Part shown: one piece after another, positions 29,001 to 41,000 of the stretch
Numbering within the stretch: position 1 is the first letter of the stretch
Layout: each line of letters starts with the position of its first letter
DNA from: Tamarix chinensis
Lineage: Eukaryota > Streptophyta > Magnoliopsida > Caryophyllales > Tamaricaceae
Length of the DNA: 64,000 nt
Reading direction: 5' to 3'
Assembly (NCBI GenBank): GCA_030549775.1
Contig: CM060175.1
Coordinates: forward strand, 110,779,639 to 110,843,638
The notes under the pieces: generated by a model
The model's input: the letters and a program-made list of their open reading frames with translations, nothing else
Databases searched by the model: none
Told to the model about the DNA's origin: nothing
Translations under genes and position numbers: made by a program

Positions 29001-32000
29001 TTGACATAATTATCTTGTATGAGGAGCTGATGCACCTAGAATTTTCCTACACAATATCAGGCTCATCGTTGTAAAGCTAATTAGAAAGGTCCAAATACAA
29101 ATAGATAAGCATATTTCCAGAGTCCCCAATTTCGTAGAGCTAGTGGTTTTAAATTATTATTTGAATTTACTGTATTCTAGTTGTAGGATTGAATTTTATC
29201 CTTAGTTCTTAAAGTATTAGGTTGCTTGCTTGTATCTATGTTGTTAGATGGGTTATGATTTATGAATTGCATTGAGTTAATAAAGTGAATTTTATGATAA
29301 GCCTTAGGATAAAGAGTTTGTCACACATCAATGTGTATCATTAGTCTCAAAGAAAGCCAAGTTGATCACTACATCCCAAAACACAGTTATCCTTTATCTC
29401 CAACAAAAAAAATAAATTTAAAAGACAAACAGAAATATTAAAATTGAATAAGAGCTTATTTGGCAATACCATTTTTTTTTCCATGAGAATCATTGTTCCC
29501 ATCAGAGCTTACTAGGTTATCAGGGAAAAGCTGTGAAGCTGGAGGAGGTTTTTCAATGTAATTAGTTTGACACTTGCTCACTTGAAGAAATTGCCGAGCC
29601 AATTTGTAAATAATTGTTGCATCAGTCGTATCTTGAGAAACAGCTGCAAGTGAAGCTGCACGAAGCCTAAGGACTGAATTTATCGAAAGGAATGATGAAA
29701 ATTCACTATCATGTACAATGCTGCAAAAGTTGGAAAAGATGGTTTTATGAAACAAATGCAAACAGAAGCATAAATGAATAGATATGAGCATTTCAAAAGA
29801 ATCATTTAAGCATTGAGAATTACCATGTAATAAAGCTTGAACATGCATCAGCTACAACTGGATCTATACATGGAAGAGGCCCATACACATAGGCGTGTAA
29901 CTTTGGGTATTGACGATATAGCTGGGATCATATGAACACAAAATATAAGCTCTGGAAGAATTATAAAATATGGTACTCCCTCCATTTTACAACAGAGGTG
30001 GCCTTTAGCTTCGACACACCGATTAAAAAGTAATAAATTAAAAAAAAGTGAAATGTTTAAAATGACTAATATACTCACATAAATATATTTTTGGCAACTT
30101 GATCATTAATTAATGAAGGAGAAAATAGATGGTATAGTAGGACATGCAGAATTTAATTTGTACAAGTTTTCATAATATGAGTTACATTTTAAAATAAGTT
30201 TTGGAAAATAACCTACATTGTGAAATGGATGAAGTAGAGTCCAAGCAAGCTCCACACTATTGCATGCAAGATGTGAGAGTGCAAAATATACAAATAAGTA
30301 AACGGCTGATAACAAGAGAGAAACATACACATACTAACGCAAATATCTTGCTTGCATAGTATTGAGGTTATTCTTTTATTCTAATAGCCATCACCACCAC
30401 CACAATTCATCATGAAAGAATATGCAGTTCAAGTATTGCGAGGAAAATGAATTTCAAGTTAAATTGCTAGTAGAAATGTCATGATTGAGATCAAGATAAT
30501 CGAGATACCAACAACCATTGGCAAGGACTCCCTAAAAAAAACCAAATAGTTAAACTTCCACCACTTGTCCATACCTTTTTGGAACTTGGCAAATATGCTT
30601 TAAGTTCTTTTCTCCCCTAAGAAAGTAATCACGGAAAAGAAATGAGGCTTCAAGTTTTAAAAATGATACAATGCTCTCCTTTTTGTCCCCCTAAGAAGAT
30701 GCCTATTGGAGGTCTATAAAATCTTGTGATTTGGTCTTTGTAGATAAATATTCTAGTTTTTGTTGAAGGATAATTTTTTTCTTAGTGCCTGATAAAGATT
30801 TAATCACACGAGCCTGGATCTTGAAAACAGATGCTTTTTGAATTCTGCTATATATAAGTAGACCTAGGAAAACATACCCAACCCAGATGACCCAATCTAA
30901 ATATCCTGACCTAAAACCCAAGTGGAATTCAAAAATTTAAATGCGATCAACCCAAACTAACCCAAACCAATCCGAAACTTACCCGAATTTAATCAACCCA
31001 ATAATGACCCATACCTAAATAACCCAGCATGAAAAGAACCCAACCCAAACCCAAACCATACTCAGATACGAACCTAATAATGACTCAACTCACAGTTACC
31101 CGACCCGAAATAACCCGACTCGAATCCAACCCATACCTAGACATAATTTCAAACTTGATCCAATCTAAAGTTAAATTTAAATACCAATGGTAACATGTTA
31201 CCTAATTTAAATTGTTGCATAAATATCAATAAACTACCTTATTTATAAAATTTTACATAAAAGTAATGATATACAACCCATATAACAACAAATGAAACAA
31301 AACTAATAAGTTCTCCTCACTTTATTTTAATATCATATTAGCATCAATCAAACTAAATCGTAAATTTTTTTATGATTATTATAAACATAAAATTTATATA
31401 ATTGTATTCCTAATACTAATAATGATTATTATATTTCTAAGGATTGTGATGATGATGATTCTTATTAATTATAATAATTATTATTATTCTTAATAATTAT
31501 GATAATAACAATAATTATTTTAATTAACATTATAATAATAATAATAATTATTATTATTATTATTATAACATTCATAACGATCACAATAATTATGTATATA
31601 CTGATATTTATAATTGTATTTATAACAATAACTATAATAATAATACTAAAAATAATTATAATAATTTGTTATTATTATTACATATTTAATGATAAAAATT
31701 TGTTATATCGTTACATATATTATCATAAAAATTACTATAATGAGCATAACAATAACAATAAACCACAAAATTCAATTTATTCATTATATTAAATTAATAG
31801 CAAACAATGTCAATAAAAATTCTAACCTAAATCAACATGACCTAAAGCCGATATAACCTAGAGTATGTAGACCTGAATCAATATAACTCAAATCCGATCT
31901 GACTCAGAGCCTGTAGACCCAAATCAAACCCAAACCTAAATAAACTCAATGTGTTAACTTGAACCCGACCCGAATAACCTGACTCAACATACACTCGATA

Positions 32001-35000
32001 CGAATCACGGTTACCGAAATTGGACCCGAATCTAAAATACACCAAACCAAATTACATAACAAATCCGATTTTAACCCGACTCAACCCAAACCCGACCCTT
32101 GTAACCCATTTACTACCTCTATATATGAGAATAAAAGCTCATCCACTAGAATAATGTGCTAAATAATTACATTTTGTAATCCAAAATAGGACATGGACAG
32201 AAAGGTATAAGGCCTTGACAAATGAACAAAAGGGGGCTAAAAAAGCCTAATTGATGCGAGAGCATTCACCATATTTTTAATCTTTTTTATCAAAATTATG
32301 ATGATTTGGTAATGGTCCTAAGCACATGTCAAATGATTTTATCCATGATTAAATCCTTCAAGAAGTGGATTATTTTTGCAAAACACAACTTTCTTGCACC
32401 CATGAAGGCTCAATTCAAGAAGCCCTATCTAAGAACATTCTTATCCAAATAATAGAAGTGTCACACATATAGCTTGCACCAGGAAAGGGACACCTAGAAA
32501 GAGAGATCCCAAGAATTTTAGCCCTTAATTATTCCAAAGTTTAGGGGGTCATAAAGCCCCCACACATGGGTTAATTAATTTAGATAAATTGACATAAGTC
32601 CCTACTTTAGACATAAATTCCTCTAAATTCGAAGGATATAATATTCTTCCTATTTGGAATAATTAAATGCACCAAATGAAAAAGCCATACAAGCTCTAAT
32701 TCAACCACCACCTTTTGACAACTTACGAGACTCATTAAATGGCTCACAATCAGCCAAGGGGATTAAAAAAAGTATGTCCCACGAGCTACAACCACAGAAG
32801 CCATTTTGGACAGCCTTGTGGGCATGTTTGGGGCACGGAAAATTAAAACAAAGCAGCAGCAGCCTTTTGGTCAGCTTTCGAGTCAGCTTTTGACATAAAA
32901 ATGGAGGGCAAGGGACAAGAAAGCAACAAGGACAATCAGGTGTTGATTATGGAAGAAAAACAACACAAAAGCAAGCCATTTTACAGCTAATGTAGCAGCA
33001 AAATCAGTGGCTAAATTTGGGACACTTTTTGGACAAAAAAATGGGGGGAAAACAAGAACAATAGCAGGTCTGATTGGGGAAGTGTGTTTGCAGCACTATT
33101 ATGACTTTTTAGATAATTATTGTACTTAGAATCAACTCTTGTAAGAAGCTACCCCTTATAAATTAAATGATGACCTAAAATAGCTAAAGTACCACTTTAA
33201 GTGCAAGCAACACTTTTCAGAATGTAAGGGGCAATAAAATCGTGGTCATAATAGCGATTGTGGTTGCGGTCGCGGTCGCTGTGTCGCGGAGTGTCGCGAA
33301 TGATATTTTATATATTGCGGTCGTCGCGGCGTAATTTTTTTTTTAAAATAAATATTATCAAATATCAGTAAATAATTAAATATAGGCATATATCAGTAAA
33401 ATATCGGCAAATATCAGTCGATAACCTATATATCACTGAAAAATACGTGAAATTCTAAATCTATTGCGTATCGCCAATTTCGCATATCGGTTGACCCAAA
33501 ATTCAATAAATATCAGCCGATATTGCGTATTGGGGCTCATATTTAATTGTATGGGTAAGGGGGCTATTAGTGCATGAAATTTTGAGCCAAAGAAAGTCAA
33601 TAGTTGGTTTTCTTTTGGTTAGACTTAAACTAGCCAAGCTATCCCTCACTAGATAATCCTAACTAAATAAGCCCTTATGCTTTTTATTCTAGTCATTGTG
33701 TAACTAAATCAGTCCATAGAAGGTCATTATGGCATTTTTGTAAATCAAAGGCTTAACATTTCCTTATAAATGTTAGAATCACATATGAGTAAATTCATAT
33801 TTTGTTGCCTCAGATTTTCCTCCCTTTTGGTGAGACCTTCAAACTTGAGTGGAGAGTTTGATTGAATTTTAATCCTTAAATCTTCCCTTCTTTACCTCAA
33901 GATTTAAATACTTGGATGGTGATTGTGAGTATATACATTTAAAGGCTACTTAAGTTCATATTTTTCTTTTCTTTAACCTCCATTTCTCTTTTCCATTTTG
34001 GTGGTAATTATCCTATTTTACCATACGCATCACTAATGCAATGTGAGATCATCACATCAGCATCAATATATATTGCAGCACAAACAAAGATGGAAGGATC
34101 ATTTATAATAGAATTTAACAGAAAATTATTAATCTGTGAACTGAAAGGGAACATGCAGTTTCTTAGTGCTAGTTTAGCAACCCTAAAATAGATCCCAAAT
34201 ATTATGCACAAGCCAACTACCACATAGCAAATTACCCTTAGTGCCAACACTGCAGCGATAGCACCTCCCAAAGAATGCCCAACAATACGGAGACCATACC
34301 CTTCACACTCACATCCCGGTCCAAACAGCGAGGAAAGGTATCCACGTGATTTTAATGTAGTCGCATCAATTCTATCTGCATCACATCTTATGGATGAATA
34401 AATACCTTAGGAAAAATTATGTAGTAATGATACAATAGTAGGAATATAACCTTCACTGCCTCCATCAATTTGCTCATAAAGCTCCCGAGCGGCCTCAATT
34501 ATGCCCGAGTGTCCATAGTGTGGGAAAGATGACAGGACATGCTGCCTTGTGCTAGAGCTAATATGGCTACAACTGCAAGTAAGAAACAAAATATTCTCCA
34601 TACATGGTTGAACATGTTTACCAGACAAAAGACACTATTGAAAACAAACAGATCGGAAATGGAGATGATATAAATAACAGAGCAAAGGCATTCAATTGCT
34701 TTAGCAAAATAAAAAACTCAGCCCAGTCTATAAGCTTCAACAAAAAATAAATATAAAATATTAGTGTAAAAAAACCTAAGATTTATGGTTCATAGCTGTC
34801 CTAGTGCTCTATAGAACTGTTAGAATACATGTCGGTAAGCCTCTTTTTGAAGGCTCAGCTAGGAGACTAAGGAAGTTGGGACTAAAGACAAAAAGGCTTC
34901 GCAAGTTATTCCTCTTAAGCCAATAGAAAATTATGAGTAAGAAATGCGTATTATTTTTGAACAAGTAGAAAGGTTCTTTTTAAAATTAAGAAATAAAACG

Positions 35001-38000
35001 GGAAATGAAGATAATTAAAGGTGATATTTCAGCCTCTGCTTTTTTATTTTTCTGATTTATTACAGGCTTTATTATCTATATTTACACAGGAACTAAATCC
35101 TAGAATATCTCAAGGATTGTGCCTGAAATAAAGGCCTTTTACACCTATATTTACATCCTGGAATATCTCTAAGATTGTGCCTAAAATAAAAAGTCTTTAA
35201 TGCAGAATTTCCAATACTCCCTCTCAAGCTGGTTTGAAGATATCTTCCACAGGCAGCTTGCTATTCAACTTGCCAATTGCTCCTTAAGTAGTCCCTTCAT
35301 TAGTATATCAACTCATTGTTCACTGAATGGAAAATATGACATACATATTATTCCAGCATTTATTTTCTGCTTGATTAAATGCTTGTCCACTTCCACGTGT
35401 TTTGTGCAATCACGAAGAACAGGAATATGAGCTATAGAAATGACAGTTTTTATGTCGCAATAGACCTTAATAGGAGTAGGTATCTGGCCCATATTGCAAC
35501 ACACCATGTTCTCTGTTTTTCCTTGTTTACTCTGCCATCTAACTGGAATTCCATGAACAAAGGTAGACGTTGATCTCTTGTCGATGACATTTCCTGCCCA
35601 ATCTACAACTGTGTAGACTTCAACTAGGAGATGCCTGTGTTATTTAGCAGTAGGCCTCTCCCTAGACTTCCCTAGATATCTTAATATCCTGTAGACAAGC
35701 TCCAAATGCTCCTCCCCTCGTAAGTGCACTAAATGACTTACCGTCCCACCTGCAAAGGCTATATCAGGTTGCATATGAGACAAGTAGATCATTTTAATTA
35801 TGACTCTCTGATATTATTCCCTATTATTCATTTCAGCTTTAGCAGGTTGTAGCTTCAAGTTAGGATCAATTGGAGCCTTTGCTATCTTACAACCAAGTAA
35901 ATCTGTTTCTCCAAGGAGATCAAGAATATATTTCCTCTAATTAACAAATATTCTGATGCAATCCCATCAACAAGGAAGATAATGCAGTGATATTTGAGAG
36001 GAATCAGGGCTTTGTATTGATGCTCAGGGAAGTGTTACAATGGACAAAATTCTCCAGCAAGGTTTCGAGGACCTTACGCCTCCAACTACCACACCTTCCC
36101 CCCCCCCTACTCAGTGCCCAATTTCCCTCTTATAACCCCCTATCACAACAGAAACAAGCTGACTCAGCAAGAAATAAACAAAATCCCGTAACACATGAAT
36201 TAATTTGATTAATAAAATTTAGGGCAAGAGCTTAACCTAATACCAAGAGAATGGGGCTATAACATCAGGGAAACAAACAGACTAATTTGTAAAGAGAGGG
36301 GAAATTGTTATCATAAAAGGGGGGAATCAATATCAGAAAGTCCTGTACACTTCAACATATTATTTAACAAGTTAGATTTTCACTTGCCCGTGTTCAGTAA
36401 GGACAGACATAAGGAGCTATTAAAGTCAAGTAAATAATGCATGGTCAATTATAATGTCAGTCTTAGTGCAATCAATGAAAATAGACATCAACTTCAGTAT
36501 TTTTCAACAATGAGACTAGTTGACGCTACACTATAAAAAAAGTCACAAAAATGCACAAATGAATGAATATGAAGGCCCTGGTGAAATTTCAGTACCTATT
36601 CCTCAAAAAGATTTATATATGAAGCATTGTGAGAGGAAAAGTACTTACTTCACTACACCATCTAAGTCTTCAACAGTAAGAGATGATTCCCTACATAGAA
36701 CATCAGTTATAAGATCTTCAGGAGTCTCCGTGCCTCGCACTGCTATCACAACAGATCTCAGGTGATGCAAAACAACAACAAAGTATGCAGCTTGACACTT
36801 TGCCTGGATAAGTCCAACCAAAACTAATATTATAAAGATGCTGGCACGTAGAATATAACTATACACATGTTTACATGCATTGAGAGTCCTCTCATGAAGA
36901 ATTTTCAATAAATCCTGACATCTGCCCAATTCGACCCAGGAGAATAAAATTTGGGGACCTATGCATAGTTCAAATAAGTGATATGGGCTACAATATTCAT
37001 GCACAGATTTCCAAATCCACATGGACGTAGTTTAGCAGTTAGCAGTTGGAGAGGTGATAAGGTATATGAAGAAACGAACAGACTACAAGTGAGATTCAAT
37101 AAAAATTTCTACTATGATTACTCTAGAGCTTTAATGTTATATGCAATCAATAGTCAAGTACATATGACAGGATCTTTGACATCTATCAAAATCAAAGATA
37201 TCAATCATCAAACAAACCAAAATAGGAAAATGAATAAATAAATTGTTATGACATAGCTGAGGACAGTTTGGTTTGTGGAGTGACCTGGTTCACACGACCA
37301 CGTCGAAGAGCCCCAGGAGACAATTTTACATATTTTAGAAAAGCCGCAGCATGACCTCGCCACCAGTTATCACCTTGAAGCACTGGTCGCCTTATGCAAA
37401 TAGGAAGGAACAATAGAGAGACAGAAGGAGCGATTGCACACTGTCAGCATAGTGCTTGAGATACCAACATCATAAAAGAACAAAAGAAAAAATTAATCAT
37501 AACATGGCAGATAGAAATAGTGTCATCTGCAATAAGCTAAATACCCAACATTCTAAACACCTTTTCCAAGTCCATGCTGTAAGGATCCCCTGTCTATAAA
37601 GCCATGCGCATGGAAACAAGATAGGATTTCTTCCAACATCGAGTAATGGGCCCTGTATGATACAAACTCTCATCTTAAAATGTGAAGCGGAAATGCAACT
37701 ACAGGTGCAACAAAGAAATTTTTCCCAGACCGTGTAGGCAGCTTCAGCAAATAGATGAAGAGCAGCAGCTTCATGAATTTTATCCTCAGGAGCATCTCTG
37801 AACCCTTCACATAATTCTGGGGACTGCCTCTGCCTCTGTCTCCGCAATAATGCTATTCCTGGATAGGCAAAATCCTCAGGAATCAAGAGTATAATAATTA
37901 TATAAAGCCAACTCTTAGATAGGTCAAATGATCCATCATAGTATTCGCTGTAAGTTAATGAAAATAGCACAAATGAACTAATTGTACATTCAAGTAAAAT

Positions 38001-41000
38001 TTATCTAATGATTTTACTTTTTCTCTTGGGTTTCAAAATATATACACATAAATTCTAATATTAAATTCCTTCCCACACTCTTATCCTTTAAAGAAAAACA
38101 ATATCTTCTATTTCTTCCCTTATTCCATTTCAGTACATTCAAGTAAAATTTATCTAATGATTTTAACTTTTTCTCTTGGGCTTTCAAAATATATATGCAT
38201 AAATTCTAATATTAAATTCCTTCCCACTCTCTTATCCTTTAAAGAAAAACAATATCTTCTATTTCTTCCCTTATTCCATTTCCATGTGAACTCTAATACA
38301 TGTATCAAAGAGATTTTTGAGTTATAGTATACTCACTCTGTAGAACACATTTTGCTATTTCATTTAAATAGATCAAGCACGTAACATGCACAGTAATCAT
38401 CTGAGCTAGTCTAGCACAAATCTGACTCTAAACTGATATTATGCAAGTACCATCTTTTCTTCCCCTCTCCTATTCCTCCTTTTCTCCATAAACTCCAAAC
38501 TTTCATTCTTCCAAACAGCCTTGGCTTCTATTCTAAAATTCTATCACTGAGCAATGATTGTGCAACTTTGATGTGCATTTTTTAAAAAAGCCATTTTATT
38601 AGAGCCATATAATGAGACAGCAAAGGGCGAGGGGGGCACACACATCCAGGTAGTTGACAGACTTTCATGCTATGTCAGCTAAAAATATCTAGCTTCATTT
38701 TATGGAAAATGATATTATACGTCCAATTCTATTGCAATTGCATGATTCAGAGAATATTTTATTGAAGTTCAAGGAGGACAGGCTTGACTTCCTGCAATAC
38801 CCCTATCCCAATTGCAATGCTAAAGGATGATCCTCTATTATGCTACTTCTAAACACTGACATCATAGGAGGACAAGCAGGATATTGTTTCCTATGATTAT
38901 CAGAATTCTTCTCATTCCACGAAAGGGTATGAGAAGCTATGTCATAAGCACCATAAAGATAATCAAACTAATGCAACCTAGAAATGGATATTAATTAATT
39001 TAACTTAGCTCTATATCAGCCTTTGAAACACCAAACAAACCCAAAGAGGGAGCAAGCCTGTAGGCAGCATGATAACAGAGGGAATTCATTGAGCAAAGAG
39101 ATAAGATGGAATTCTGATGATTAAATTTACGAAACCTCAAACAAATGGATAAAAATAACATGATGTTCATCATTATCCTAATCTACCCAGACATCCGATA
39201 CCCCTAGTTCCCTGTGCATTTGACTATGCAAAAATACTGAATCCATTGAAGAAGCTGCAACGGATATGTAGTACATAGAGTCTTTGCACTGTTTCATAGC
39301 TTATACAGGGCATGTGTGGATGAGATGCAAAAAGAACATGGAACAAACACAAAAAAGGAAGGCTACATACTCTTTGCACAACAGTTCCACATAGAATCCT
39401 TTAGATCTAAAAGTAGCATACTGAGACTTCTCCAGCTTAAAGATAGCCTGACAACAAACACATCTACAGCTAGCCCTTGTCAACGCCCAAGTTAGATTTC
39501 TTTGAACATACAAAGTCAACGCCTTTGGGGCTTAGATATACTACCTCTCAACACATCTAGAATTGTTACAAGAGGATTAAGGAGTTTTATTTTATCCCAT
39601 TTTTCACTTTCTCTTCAACTCAATGAAGAGTTCCCATCGGAATGAATTAGTTTCTGCAATTGAACCATCCTGCTGCAAGAAAAATTGAGTTCAAAAGATC
39701 AGGGATTATGCTAAGCTTTATATCCAGCATTTGTGTGGTGCCTGGGAGCACTTCTTCTTCTTCTTCTTTATTTTTTGGGTTCACTGCATGACACCATCCT
39801 CGATGTGCCCATCTTTTAATCATGAGCCGCTATTCCCTTCAACTAACAAAATTTCATGAGTAAGCAAAGATGTGTTGGCTTGCCTGCAGAGTTTTTGTTT
39901 CATTTAAGTGCTTGAATTGAGCTTGAATTCTGATAGGCCATTAGTAAGGTATACATATGTAAGGAGGGGCAAAGGATGAGGTGTAAAATATCAGGGGGCT
40001 GCAGGGAAGGGCTGGTGTGATGCTGAGCAGGGTGTCTTTTACTTAGAGGTTGCTGGTAGGTCATGTGGCGTATCAATACTGTTATTACTTATTAGTGCTG
40101 AGCCAGCTAGTAAGAGTTGTATAAAAAAGGGTGGGGGCAGAGAGAGAGGGGGATACGGAGGAATTGGATTGTAAAGGGAGGAGCCAGATCCTCGAATTCC
40201 TGGTTTGGTTCTCACAATATCAATACTAATCCGTCTCTCTGCCTTCCTCTAACTCACTGCTTGTTCTAAAGTTTATTTTCAAATTGTAGTTCTATCAAAT
40301 CTGGTATTAGAGCTCATGAAAGCTGGGAAAAAGAAAAACCTACACAATCATGCCTCAAAATCAAAAGAAGGTGGATGCTCTGGAGGAGAAGGTGGAAGCG
40401 ATGCAGTTGAGCTGGCAGAAAGAGATGACAGTAATGAGAGTGGCAATGGAAGAAGGAATGAAGGAAGCTATGGGGACGATGTTCAAGCAATTCGAACAGA
40501 TGATGGCAAAGGAGAAGGGGGAGTCAACCTCCAAGTACTCAGGGAAACAAAAGGAGGCCGACATGGCAGAACACTCACCTCTTCCCACTGGCGCACCATC
40601 GGCTCCACTTTCTCTCGATTTTCCATGTGCTGAGTATAGGTCAATTCGACAATTGGATCTTCCAAGCATTGATGGAGAGGACCCGAATGGTTGGATCTTC
40701 AAAGCTGAACGATATTTCCAGTTGAATTGGATGGAGGACAAGGAAAGATTGGAAGCTTCCGCCATAGCTATGGAGGGAAAAGCTTTGGCATGGTTCCAAT
40801 TTGCTGAAGAGAGTCGAAATTCAATTCATGGGCTGGGTTGAAGGAAAGCTTGCTAAGCAAATTTCGATCTCAGCATGAAGGATCTCTATGAAAAATTTTT
40901 GGCGGTGCGCCAAGCGGGTATAGTGGCGGAGTTCATGGAGGTCTTCGAACAGTTTACTTCTCCACTTCTTGGCCGAGTATCTGGCATACAATTAAATATC

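Larger units (their letters stand above)
14677..29469 (-). other. Intron 12 of the lipase gene (14.8 kb, TE-filled)
   Basis: The largest intron, bounded by AAATG|GTATTG and TTACAG|GACATA on the minus strand. It holds a tandem duplication (15.3-15.6 kb), two gypsy relics, a LINE relic and nested hAT-type elements. The stretches 15620-16971, 19713-20020, 20900-21796 and 25930-29469 show no recognisable gene. The last includes unassigned AT-rich DNA and short frames that look like noise. Confidence 0.8.
29922..34235 (-). other. Intron 10 of the lipase gene
   Basis: 4314 bp between exons 10 and 11. Three insertions account for most of it: a Stowaway-like MITE, a hAT-like element (30856-32118) and an LTR-type element (32252-34032) that holds a further MITE. 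The remainder (about 30235-30855 and 34033-34235) shows nothing else. Confidence 0.85.

Noticed and set aside
26170..29400. Possible further gene inside intron 12
   Set aside because: Short frames such as 27193-27375 and 28792-28989 have no domain, no codon bias and no splice logic; likely decayed repeats.
31499..31792. 97-codon isoleucine/tyrosine-rich open frame
   Set aside because: It is the translation of an AAT/ATT microsatellite core of a transposon, not a membrane protein.
36978..37241. 87-codon plus-strand frame over intron 7
   Set aside because: Opposite strand to the lipase gene, within an intron, no motif; chance frame.
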